A DNA stretch of 64,000 nucleotides from Samsoniella hepiali (Eukaryota > Ascomycota > Sordariomycetes > Hypocreales > Cordycipitaceae), in assembly GCA_001455915.2 (NCBI GenBank), contig LNDK02000006.1:62001-126000 (forward strand), given 5' to 3'. Below are positions 54,580-64,000 of the stretch, in pieces. The position numbers were made by a program, and so were the translations under genes. Below the pieces are notes generated by a model. That model was not told the origin of the DNA, did not search any database, and worked only from the letters and a program-made list of their open reading frames with translations. Each line of letters begins with the position of its first letter. Position 1 is the first letter of the stretch.

Positions 54580-56121
54580 ATGGCTTACGCTCCTCAGGAG
54601 TTTGTGCCAGGGACCAGTCCCTTTATCCATGAGCTGTCTAACCCCGGGGCGGACGCACCGCATTGGGAGCCTTTATATCGCCAGGCTTGCGCCTTTGGGC
54701 CAGAAATTTTCACACAGCGCATGGTCACCTTTATCCGCAACCCAAATCTGAATACGACATGGCTGTTTCGTGGCGACATTCTTTTCGATGATCAGCCGGG
54801 AGATGGAGAGACGGAGGAAAATACCGGCGCGCCGGAAAAGGTTGACGATTTTGAGGCAGACTGGCCGGAGCGAAGGATCGTAACGGGGATGACGAGGACG
54901 AGAACCATGGTGCGCAAGCTGATTCCGCGAAACCAGATGCGTGATGCGGCTATGAACCAGACTTGCGAATTTCATCAGAGCAGTGCATCTCGAGATGATG
55001 CAGAGGCCAGCTCCAGCAAGGTGTCGACGCTGGTCATTTACCTCCCGCACGCAAAGTCTGCCGAAGAGATGCCCTTCTACCACCCCAGAGTCCAAGGCAT
55101 CGCGCATCTCCACGAATGGGACGCCGCCATAAACCAAGGAAACATTTCTGTACACTTTTATCCGTTCGCAGCTGACATGCCGCTCGCGGAGGAAAAGCTG
55201 CGCCGTGTGGGCTACCATCTCCTCGAGCGGTTGTACAAGCATGGCCACAGCTCGCTGCGCGGCTACACCAAGCGCGTGCACCACGATACCGTGATCCCGC
55301 AGCCCCAGTTCCAAGACCGCTACTCGGCGCTCAAGAACAAGTACGCGCGGTCGCTTATGGCCTCGTGGGCGGAGAATACAGATCCGAAGAAGCATGTATT
55401 TGAAGATCTGGGCATTGCGGCGTTTTTGATGGAGCTGTGGGCGGACATGTATGGTACAGACAAAAGCGAATTTCCAGGGTTTGTGGACATTGGCTGTGGA
55501 AATGGCTTGCTCGTCTACCTACTGAATCAGGAAGGGTACGCTGGCTGGGGCTTTGATGCGCGCGCGCGCAAGTCCTGGTCGCAGTACAGCACGGCACCAT
55601 GCGTCCCATCGCCGACAGGGTCATCTCTTGCGGAACAATGCCTCATGCCGAGCGTCGTCCCCAAGCCTGCGGATGAATCCCCTATCGACAACAGCCTCAT
55701 CCACAACGGGCTGTTTGCCAAGGGCACATTCATCATCTCCAACCACGCGGACGAGCTAACCCCCTGGACGCCCCTCTTGGGCGCCCTCTCCGACTGTCCA
55801 TGGATCTCGATTCCGTGCTGCAGCCACGACCTGACGGGTCGAAAATTCCGCGCACCGCCACCCCGCGACAAGACGAAGCCCAAGTCGACGTACGCCTCGC
55901 TGGTGGACTGGGTGGTGCAAATTGCCGAGGATTGCGGCTGGCGGGTCGAGACAGAGATGCTGCGGATCCCCAGCACAAGGAATACGGGCCTGTTGGGACG
56001 TACGAGGACAAGGGACACCAAAGACGTGGACATTGCTAGCGTACTGGCCAAGTACGGCGGCGTCGCGGGATACTACGCGAGCATAGCCAAGCTGGTCAAG
56101 ACTGGCCCAAGGTCTCATTAA
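54580..56121 (+). CDS. TRM44: tRNA(Ser) Um44 2'-O-methyltransferase
   Basis: An intronless 513-residue frame starting MAYAPQEFVPGTSPFIHELS. Early conserved segments are TLVIYLPHAKSAEEMPFYHP and ISVHFYPFAADMPLAEEKLR. The SAM-binding motif is FVDIGCGNGLLVYLLNQEGY (~301), followed by AGWGFDARARKSW, characteristic of the Trm44 family. ISNHADELTPWTPLLGAL and ISIPCCSHDLTGRKF match the later conserved blocks. Yeast Trm44 makes Um44 in tRNA-Ser in the cytoplasm. The stop is 33 bases from the stop of the convergent dioxygenase, so the transcripts probably overlap. Confidence 0.93.
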   Translation: MAYAPQEFVPGTSPFIHELSNPGADAPHWEPLYRQACAFGPEIFTQRMVTFIRNPNLNTTWLFRGDILFDDQPGDGETEENTGAPEKVDDFEADWPERRIVTGMTRTRTMVRKLIPRNQMRDAAMNQTCEFHQSSASRDDAEASSSKVSTLVIYLPHAKSAEEMPFYHPRVQGIAHLHEWDAAINQGNISVHFYPFAADMPLAEEKLRRVGYHLLERLYKHGHSSLRGYTKRVHHDTVIPQPQFQDRYSALKNKYARSLMASWAENTDPKKHVFEDLGIAAFLMELWADMYGTDKSEFPGFVDIGCGNGLLVYLLNQEGYAGWGFDARARKSWSQYSTAPCVPSPTGSSLAEQCLMPSVVPKPADESPIDNSLIHNGLFAKGTFIISNHADELTPWTPLLGALSDCPWISIPCCSHDLTGRKFRAPPPRDKTKPKSTYASLVDWVVQIAEDCGWRVETEMLRIPSTRNTGLLGRTRTRDTKDVDIASVLAKYGGVAGYYASIAKLVKTGPRSH

Positions 56122-56154
56122 AAGCTGCAATTCAGCGCCCCAAAAAAAGAGGCT

Positions 56155-57201
56155 CTAGTCTAGATCGGGTACAGGAAGATGATCGACGAGCTTCATGTTA
56201 AGTCCGAGGCTCTTCAAGGCTTCCATTGCGTTCTTGTCGCGGAGTTCCGCCGTATCTTTTTCGCTTGCCAGCACAAAATCCTGTCGGAGCACTTTGCTTC
56301 CCGGCTCAACACCGTACTGCGACGCGGTGACCTCGTCTATGGGCTCTAGGTCGACAATGAGGCTCTGCTTGACGCCAAACACCGCATCTGTCTTTTCGTA
56401 CGGATCGCCACGGACATATACAGCGCTACACGAAATTTAGTTTCTCCAACAACCATATAGAGGAGCAGGGCACACTTACGTGATAAGATGATCCCACCCT
56501 GGCTTCTCCAGCATAAAGTGCATATGCGCCGGCCGCCAGGGATGCCGTCCCAGCCTCTGTAGCAGCTGTCCCACAGGCCCGTCGGTCGGGATCGGATAGC
56601 TCACTGGTGTAATCGCCCGGAACCAAAACGTGCCGTCATCCTCGCTGCGCATCACGCACCGCTCGCTCGGCGCGTCCCGGTCCGCATGCTGCACGTCGTA
56701 GTGGCCCGAGGCGTCCGTCTCCCAAATGTCAACCTGGACGTCCGGGATCGGTGCCCCGTTCCGGTCGCGCACCGTGCACAGCACCAGCAGCGGCTCGCCC
56801 GCCGGGTCCGCCGACATGGTGCCGCCCGCGGCCACGCGCGGCGCGTCGTGCGTGTGAAAGGGTCCCAGCACGGAGCCCTCGGTGCAGCCCGCTGGCTTGG
56901 GGTGGTTGACGGCATCGACGAGCAGCGACAGGCCGAGGACGTCGGAGAGCAGGATGAACTCTTGGCGCACGTCGGTGCAGGCCTGCCCCGTGCCGGTGAG
57001 GAACTGGATCGCGGCCATCCACTCGGCGGTGCTGAGGCGCGTCTCCCGCGCCAAGTCGTGCAAGTGCGTGACGAGCCGTGCCATAAGGTAGCGGAGGCGC
57101 GCGTCGCCGCATTGTGCGTTGATACGGATTGTGTTGGGCGTGATGTTGTCAATGGTGAGGTTGAGGAGCTCAGGTGTGGGGGGCGCTGTGCTCGAAGCCA
57201 T
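56155..57201 (-). CDS. Intradiol ring-cleavage dioxygenase (catechol/hydroxyquinol 1,2-dioxygenase type)
   Basis: Two exons: 57201-56480 and 56425-56155; 330 residues. The N-terminal helical dimerisation domain includes LARETRLSTAEWMAAIQFLT and VLGLSLLVDAVNHPKP. The catalytic domain has GSVLGPFHTHDAPRVAAGG and the four non-haem Fe(III) ligands: Tyr in ASGHYDVQ, Tyr in PVSYPIPTDGPVG, and two His in HPWRPAHMHF. EGSVLGPFH and the domain order fit the aromatic catabolic dioxygenases that open catechol or hydroxyquinol to muconates in the 3-oxoadipate pathway. No signal peptide, so intracellular. Hydroxyquinol is perhaps the likelier substrate, but this cannot be settled here. Confidence 0.92.
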
Positions 57202-57382
57202 TGTGGGTAGATGGCGGTAAACAACGCAAGGCAGAAACAAAGAGTAGATGTAATTTGCAATAATATCGAGAAACAGAAACCTTCTCTACGTCTAAGGATC
57301 TTGTATTTGAATGATCATTAGCGGCGAATTAAAGGCGTGCAGTTACACAGTCTAGTGCTTCACCCCTCCAACTAGCCGTTGG

Positions 57383-57413
57383 TAAGATCTTGCTAAGATC
57401 TTGCTAAGATCTT
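57383..57413. repeat. 11-bp tandem repeat, 2.8 copies
   Basis: The unit TAAGATCTTGC is repeated exactly at 57383-57393 and 57394-57404, then TAAGATCTT. Each unit holds the palindrome AAGATCTT. Confidence 0.9.
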
Positions 57414-59037
57414 AATAAGCGTAGCACTTGCAGATGTACTTGGAGGAAACTTGGAGAACTTGGAGTGCTCAGATGGGCCCAGCTTAAAACAGCAGGGGTA
57501 GATTCCCTTTCAGGCAACAAGACCGGAGCAATTAACAACGATCACATAGCCAACTCTTGTCGCCATGTGTACCACCTCTACTATGTTCATGCATGGGGCT
57601 GCGGCTACCGAGGGCGATGCCCAGTCATGCACGAATCCGAATAGACGGCGACATACAGGCGAGCACAGACAGTGCCGCTCTGCAGGCCCTGGCAGAACCC
57701 CCCCCCAGTCGGCCCCCAGCGCCTAACTATAGCCCGCCACATGACTCCCCAAGGCTACCTACCAGCTACAACGAGCTCGGCGGGGTGGTGGACTTAGGGC
57801 TCATGGCCTTGCGCGGCACTCAGACATATATTTTAGCGTTTCCATTGAATTACCAAAGAGCCCGTCGCAATTATATTGCGAACCGCGCCTTCGCGCATTT
57901 TATTTCCAGCTCTGTCTAAATGCAGACGAATCGGCAGTATGCGGACTACGTCACATAATAACGGCTTATTTGCTTAACATGAGAGAAAATTACAACGCCG
58001 TTAGCCGTCAGTATTTGATCCTCAATCGCCGTTAGGTCGTAAATTGGTGGCCTATTTAACGGAGCTGGCCTTCCTATCCTGGGGCTCGGCACCAGTCTGG
58101 TCTCGGCGGCAGTAAGTGCAGCCGGGAGGCCAGCCCTGAATCCCATTATTGTCTCCGCTAGCCTTGTATAATATCAGTACAACTCACTTCTAACTCCAAA
58201 GTGACAGCAGGAATGATGCAGGAATAGTCTAAAGAGACACATACTGGAGTGGGTTGTGCACAGGTACATGCGACGAGCGCCAAATATAAAGCCTGCCAAA
58301 ACTTCATTGTTTTTCAAAATATCGGATATATTAAAATTGAATAAGCTTTTTGTCGTCAATGGACCGCTGGCTGGGAGTTCAGTACGCACAAGAGAAGGTA
58401 CATATGAGACAATTGAATTGCCATGTCCTGGCAAGACCTTTATATGATAACGCAATTGTTCTAAGTGGAGCGGAGTCCTCCCTATCTACCTGTAGCAATT
58501 TAGGCTATATTGTACTGGCTCTTTGACTGCGTTCGTGACCGCCGTTGTTTAAATCAGGCTACGGCTGAGCTAGGCGTCCCCCTAATATCCCAGTCGTGCC
58601 CACATCGAATCAGGCTGAGGCTGAGACTTGATTTTCTCGCTATCTTGCATGTGGCGCATAGCAGGCGGCAGTGTCTATATCTTGCGACCATACATACAGC
58701 GAGTTTACCACGCACTCTGCCAAGTATCTCTCTCATATTTAACTCGCGCGTCTAGTGGATCCAGGTTTCCCTTGGGCGCCTTTTTCAAACTTTTGACTTG
58801 GACACCACGTATATATGCGCTACATAAGACACACCTTCGTGAGTTGTCGAGCCCGTTCTGAGGGCGTATGGAAATGCGAGTGCCAACATCTGGTGCCGGC
58901 GTAGGGACGCTTCGTATCGGACGTTTCTCAATGCACTTAGTCTCTCTCAGCCTCAGCCTGATATTTTGGCAGCGTTTGAGCCCGAGCTAAGGCAGAAATC
59001 AAACGTCTAGCAAGACAAAAATAGAAGAACTACCTGG

Positions 59038-59049
59038 TATAAAAAGAGG
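59038..59049 (+). promoter_or_regulatory. TATA-box-like element of the small secreted peptide gene
   Basis: TATAAAAAGAGG lies about 120 bases upstream of ATG 59169, a reasonable distance for a fungal TATA box with a short 5' UTR. Confidence 0.4.
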
Positions 59050-59168
59050 TCCTTCGTCTTTACTAGTGGCCTCTTGAAACAGTCTCTCTTACTGATACAA
59101 CCAAGTTCCTGTCAAAAGCCGGTCGTAAACAAGGATTTACTCAATTTGCCTATATCCTCGTCCGCAAA

Positions 59169-59381
59169 ATGAAGCTCTCACTAGCTACAGTCTTCGCGCT
59201 CGTTGTGTTCGCCGCCGCAAGCCCTATCCATGTATGCCGCTCTTCGGACTCCCAGTTTGATCTCTGATTTCGCACACATGTACCTAAAGCTTAAGCTTAT
59301 GCTAATGAATCGCAGCTCCGCGACGTTGGCGATGCGGCAATTCAGGGCTGGCCTTCTAAGGGTCCAGAGAAGCGCGCCTAG
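59169..59381 (+). CDS. Candidate small secreted peptide precursor (42 residues, two exons)
   Basis: Exon 1 (59169-59231) encodes MKLSLATVFALVVFAAASPI plus His, a textbook signal peptide. The intron 59232-59315 has a GTATGC donor, a GCTAATG branch-like site and a CGCAG acceptor. Exon 2 (59316-59381) gives LRDVGDAAIQGWPSKGPEKR then Ala and TAG. The mature part would be ~20 residues with a Lys-Arg Kex2-type site near its end. A consensus intron joining a signal peptide in phase to a short acidic/polar tail, with a TATA element upstream, argues against chance. It could be a hormone- or effector-like peptide; no family is recognised, and a longer gene continuing past 59381 is not excluded. Confidence 0.55.
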
Positions 59382-59551
59382 GTATGAGCTGAAGAAGATG
59401 ATGCCACTAGTGTGACGAGTGTGTGTGACGCTTGGGAATAGAAGGCTAGATGTGTTTTTGATTTGAATATGATTTATCTGTTTGCATGTCTGAGTAGCCA
59501 ACTTGCCATGGCGTCGTCCAACATATTAGCCGTCACCACACAGGCCAAGCC

Positions 59552-60069
59552 TTACTGCCGACGATCCAAAGACAACCCGATATGTTTCTGAAAGCCGTGG
59601 ATTTTGAGCGGTTGAAGGAAATAATCGCAGTTATAGTGCTCAAATAGTTCCGCAATTGAAGTTTTGGCGAACTCAACCTTGTTTCTAACGACGAATTAGT
59701 CATCTTTCTCGACAAGCGGATGTGTTTACGTACGTCCAAAAGACTATACTCTAGATCCTGCCTCACTTCCCCGCATACACTCTCTAGATCAACGACCATA
59801 ACCTTTCCCTTGACTACTAGAAAGTTATCTAGCTTTCGGTGATCATAAATAACCCCAAACTTGGTAAAGGCCCTTAGAATAACCTCGAGCTGTGGCTCAA
59901 AATCTTCGGCCGAGTACCTTTGCACGGTGGTGCGTAGTGCTACTTCGGCCAACCAGCTGACCAAGCCCTGAAGGTTAGCATGTCCCTCGGTTGCTCCCAA
60001 CTCTTCACCAATGGCATGCGGCGGTCGCCATTTCGTGTGCAGGCACATTATACGTTGTAACAGCAAAAC
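59552..60069 (-). pseudogene. Kinase-like fragment, C-terminal part
   Basis: Minus-strand exons 60069-59734 and 59677-59552 join in frame across a 56-nt intron (acceptor after ACAAG). The first contains PQLEVILRAFTKFGVIYDHR then KLDNFLVVKGKVMVVDLESV, matching the HGDxKxDNF...VMVVDLE loop of fungal protein-kinase-like or phosphotransferase genes, but the HGD is replaced by YDH. The second gives VEFAKTSIAELFEHYNCDYF and ends LSLDRRQ. Upstream, ERFAVTTYNVPAHEM (about 60010-60070) lies in another frame and looks like a continuation. N-lobe sequence is missing or scrambled, so the gene is probably dead. Confidence 0.45.
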
Positions 60070-60453
60070 GCTCAGACGCTAGAGCAGAAGTGTGGCCTGT
60101 CTTATCTTGCGAGCCCCTTCCTGCATCAACCTCACGGTCGCTACACTCGCAATAGTTAGAGTACGAGCCACCATTATGGCGCTGAGTTCGGCTTAAAGCA
60201 GGCATTCGGCCGGCAGAGACCACCCAAGAATAATTCATTCGAAAAATAATCGGTACCCCCATAGAAATCGCAATGTCGCCCAGTAGCACATAGTGGGCTC
60301 AATCGCAGAGCGAAGCTCCGTGAAGAAACAGGCGATGCGATCAGAGGCAGACTGAACACATTCAAGGCTGCATAAACCGTATGTGTTGGCTAAATATTGT
60401 ATTCAAACAAATGAGAAGTTGTCAATGTAGCTAAATATATATCACTAGCCTCA
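60070..60453. other. Region between kinase fragment and ABC transporter
   Basis: May contain scrambled 5' parts of the kinase-like gene (GDIAISMGVPIIFRMNYSW on the minus strand near 60230-60285). No intact gene. Confidence 0.3.
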
Positions 60454-63400
60454 TCACTCTGCTTCCATCGGCATCAGCCTGCCACAATCTAGGCGAATGT
60501 GGAAGTCAGCATTCCGGACTGAACCCTCACGATGTGAAATTTGTAGAATAGTGCAGCCCGCGAATGCTTCATCTATTAGCTCACGCAGCTGTTCGTCAGC
60601 GTCGGCATCCATGGCGCTTGTCACTTCATCCATCAGCACTACTTTGGTGTTCATAGTGTTGTTGTGCAAGATACCGCGTGCTAAAAAGAACAGCTGCTTG
60701 TGGCTGATGGAGAAAGCCAAGTTCGCAATGTCACTGTCAAGACCTCCATTGCGTTCGATGGGATGCCAAATCCCAAGGGTCTCCAGAGTAGAAATAACTT
60801 CTCGATCATGCGGCTTCGGTCCAGCAAATGGGTATATATTGAATCGGACGGATCCTTTCAGCTCAATACCATCTTGCATAAGGGTGGTGATTCGCGACCG
60901 TAGCAGCTCTCGCGATATGGTTGTCGTGTTTCGACCATCAATACTGATTGCGCCAGTAAATTCGACCATTCGCAGGATCGCCATAAAAAGGGATGACTTG
61001 CCACTGATGCGTATTAGTAACAACTCCAGCAGTATGTATCATGCTTCTCGTTTGATAAATGAATGACAAACCTTCCCGTATGACCACTTATACCAACTTT
61101 CTGGCCAGGCAGAATCGTCAATGTCACGTTATCCAGAGCCCGCTGCACATTCCCATTGTCGGCCCTAGTTTTCAATTAGTTTTCTGCTGAATCCAGCCTT
61201 GAAGTGACTTCTCGCAACATACGTATAGGTAGCACTAATGCAATTAAAGTCCAGGCGTCCAAGAACTGGCCAGTCTTTGTCAAGCTCCGGACCAAAGAGT
61301 GTATCTCGCTCGAGAGGAGTGTCTTTGCAGAAATCCTTGACGCGCGATATGGCTCCCAAGCCAGTCTCGAGGTCAGTCCAGGAACGTATGACCATAGATG
61401 CGCTGCCACTCAAACCGATGAGACTAAGGAACGCGAGACCGACTGCGGCGTCTGAAGTTGCCATAGGAAACTCCAAGGACAAAGCCACCAAACACAGAGA
61501 AGCACCTGCAGTAGTAAAGTCCAATACCAGTGTCAACCAGCGTTGGCAACAGAACAGGAAGTACAGCGGCCGCTGAGACTTGTTCAAAACAATGTGCAAC
61601 CGACTGAGAAACTGTCGCTGCCACCCGAAGCTGCGGATGTGATGAATACCGGCACCTGTTTCAGTGAAATGGGTAAACAAATCTGACGTTGACTCTAGTT
61701 CAAGGAGTCTCAGCTGTCGAGAAGTGTGCAGATAAAAGTATTGGATGACGAAAAGGACGACGAGGATGGATATGATGATGGGTGAGGCGTAAGGGGATCC
61801 GGATGCGACAATACCAATTTCAACAAGAACAGAAAAACACACTGAATAATGTTAGACAGTTTGGTTTTGCTGAATAAAGTCTCTAACGAACTCACTGTAA
61901 ACAAATTGCATGAAAACAATGGGGAGGTACTGCGAGATGAGCGACATATCCTGACTGAACCTGTGAGAGGGATTAGAAATGGCTGGATCTCATCGCTGAA
62001 TTTTCGGTCCATAAAACCTACTTGTTAAGCAAATGGCCAGAATCAAGTCGGCTCAAGTATTGGTGGGTTGAACTAGAGAGTAACATTAACTACCGTGCTG
62101 GTCCCTGATTTGCACATCTAGTAACTCACAACATGACAGTACGAATCATTCTGTGGTGAAGTTCTTCTGAAGATCTCGGGACAATCTGAAAGAAGTATTG
62201 ACTGAAATCCGTTAGCAACTACATTAGAAACGTGCAAGAGAGGCAAATCATACGCGCCAGCTAAGGTGTTGAAGATTATGGTAACTACAGAGAAAGCGAC
62301 ATATCCAATAAAATAGTAGTGGTCGCCCGCATCTCTGTTGTACCAAATCTTAATAAATATCGCTAAATGGGCGGTCAGAAAACTGTTCAGATATGAAATG
62401 AGGTTTATCGACTTGCCTGGCATTGCCTGAATGACCGCTGCAACAGCAACAAAACAGATCCAGAATAAGACCAATGCTACACCCGCAGAGCCCAAAAAGT
62501 ACCGGTAGAGTGACCAATCTCCATCGTTTCTCTTCCTTCTTGCATTTCGCAGCTCAATGTCATCTGTTGTAGGCTTCAGAGACGGCAACTCGCGTGCCGC
62601 CGGGGCAGGTGCATTACTCGCAGGCGTACCAACATCATCGTCATCGGCATCATCATCGTTGGAGCAATTATCGGAAGCACTACCAGAGGTAGAGGAGCCA
62701 TCAGAAATATCATGCTCCTCCTGCACGACACGACCTCCCTTGTGCATTCGGAAGATGAGATCGGCATCATCCAAAAGATGCACTATTAAACCAGATATCA
62801 GTAAGCAGTAAAATGCGGACAAGCATCGGAGTTCACTAACATTGATTGGTAGTCATAATCACTGTACAGCCCCAACCGCGGACGAGGCCTTCTGGCCCGA
62901 AAAGATTGGTGAAAACAAATTGTGCGGTGTCGGGATCCAGCGCGCTGAACATGTTGTCGACCACCATAATATCGGTCTGGGCGTACGCGGCGCGTGCGAG
63001 GCTCTGGCATATCTATAATTAGCGTCACTCTCAACACACAATGAGAGATAATCGTGCAGGGGTAAACATACCACACGCTGCTTCTGACCTCCGCTCAGAT
63101 TGCAGCCACCAGTGCCGGTCATGAACTGATCACCGTTCGGAAACGAGGCAATGTCAGGGTCGAGTCCGCAGCAGGTTATAACTAGACGGTACCGTGCTTC
63201 AACATAATTGAGCACGCCGATGACGTTTCCTCTTAGGGTCCCATTCTGTAACCAGGTTTCTTGGCTGCAGTAGGCAATAGATTTGGTCCCAACTTTTACC
63301 ACTCCAGCGTCCAGCTTCGTCTCGCCAAGGATGCACTTTAACAGGGTAGACTTGCCACAATTGATGGGCCCCCAAAGTATGGCTAGAGCGCCCCATGGAA

Positions 63401-64000
63401 TCCGCAAGCTCACTTGTGTCAGTATCGGGCCCATGAGGGCTGAAGTCACCGCAACAAGGTCAAACTCCACGGCGAAATGAGTCGGTCTGGAGCCACTAGG
63501 CTGGACCTTCTTTTCACTGGTGGCGGAATCGGTCTTCTCAGTCAAGTCCGCAGGGCCTTCACGCATATCATGTATCTCGTCTAAACACAGGAACTTCTGG
63601 ATGCGTACAAGTGATGCGAGACCTCCCGACCATAGCATAAAGCTGTTGAGTAGTGTCATGAATGGCTCTGAGGCGACGTTGACAATAGCAAGAAGGCCAA
63701 AGACTTCCGCTGCGCTCAATGGGTTGGCCTTGCGGGTCCAGAAGTACGCGCCAGCAAGCACGAGAACCGGCGTGAGGACGAAACTCAATGCCGCTAATAT
63801 CCTGTTAAACCTCATGATGCTCAAAGTTGTCATGCTTGTCAACAAAGCTCACCTAGTGCAAATAACCAAATACGAGCGCGACGATCTTGCATAGACGTAG
63901 CAATCTCAACTCGTCTTTTCTCTTGAAGATATTCCGACATCACATCTGATAAGCCCATTGCCTTGATGCCTTTGATCTGTGCCAGGATATTTGATGTCGC
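60454..64000 (-). CDS. ABCC-type ABC transporter, N-terminus beyond window edge
   Basis: Minus strand, at least eleven exons: <64000-63853, 63793-63072, 63003-62841, 62782-62254, 62201-62130, 62072-62022, 61960-61896, 61841-61223, 61164-61072 and 61003-60454 are joined in frame here. Order: end of TMD1 (IKAMGLSDVMSEYLQEKRRV), NBD1 with Walker A WGPINCGKSTLLK, LSGGQKQRV and Walker B MVVDNMFSALD, an acidic linker, TMD2 (DSGHLLNKFSQDMSLISQYL) and NBD2 with Walker A GHTGSGKSS, Walker B VVLMDEVTSAMD and H-loop SHRE. NBD1 Walker A has Asn where a Gly is usual, and the NBD2 signature reads FSISHKQ in place of LSxGQ. Family members are vacuolar or plasma-membrane conjugate and drug exporters. Frame and splice sites are intact in all parts seen. 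Confidence 0.85.

Larger units (their letters stand above)
57202..59168. other. 2-kb gene-poor region
   Basis: No gene is supported. It contains an 11-bp tandem repeat at 57383-57413 and, towards the end, a promoter-like run with TATAAAAAGAGG at 59038-59049, about 120 bases before the peptide start. Confidence 0.45.

Noticed and set aside
1..64000. CRISPR arrays, bacterial operons, rRNA genes
   Set aside because: Spliced introns throughout show a eukaryotic nuclear genome, and no spaced repeat array or rRNA sequence was seen.

Overview
The window is chromosomal DNA of a filamentous ascomycete, most likely a Sordariomycete and probably Hypocreales. The evidence is many short GT-AG introns (about 44-90 nt) with CTAAC/CTGAC-like branch sites, a Zn2Cys6 regulator, fungal housekeeping genes (COQ4, TRM44, a CHCH protein of the Mix17 type, PDCD5, C1D/Lrp1) and AT-rich, TA-rich islands of the kind left by repeat-induced point mutation. 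All exon boundaries below were read by eye from splice sites and frame.

Region 1 (1-4900) looks like a decaying secondary-metabolite locus. It holds the 5' part of a trans-acting enoyl reductase (minus strand, running off the left edge), a divergent cytochrome P450 with an in-frame TAG, an aldose-1-epimerase-like gene with an in-frame TAA and a lost splice acceptor, and the C-terminal half of an FSH-type serine hydrolase lacking its nucleophile region.

Region 2 (4900-19400) is gene-poor and repeat-rich. It carries an intact-looking secreted S41-family peptidase, a convergent EgtD-like SAM methyltransferase, a monocarboxylate-type MFS transporter, a decayed OrsD/DUF3505-type zinc-finger fragment, and a small RNase III-domain gene preceded by a perfect 30-bp tandem duplication.

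Region 3 (19400-28600) has an unassigned conserved-looking gene, a Zn2Cys6 transcription factor, a 14-TM DHA2-type MFS transporter in seven exons, and a truncated N-terminus of an FAD monooxygenase divergent from the transporter. This has the layout of a regulator/transporter/oxygenase group that has lost its enzyme.

Region 4 (28600-57200) is mostly conserved housekeeping sequence: UBX4-like protein, Mix17-like CHCH protein, C1D/Lrp1, an ApbA/PanE-type protein, COQ4, PDCD5, a secreted beta-lactamase-type hydrolase, pirin, a feruloyl-esterase-type CE1 enzyme, a long disordered conserved protein, TRM44 and an intradiol dioxygenase. Two small cysteine-rich paralogues and a divergent kinase-like gene sit inside it.

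Region 5 (57200-64000) is accessory again: a candidate 42-residue secreted peptide precursor, a kinase-like fragment, and the C-terminal two thirds of an ABCC-type ABC transporter running off the right edge. Its nucleotide-binding domains carry unusual motif residues.
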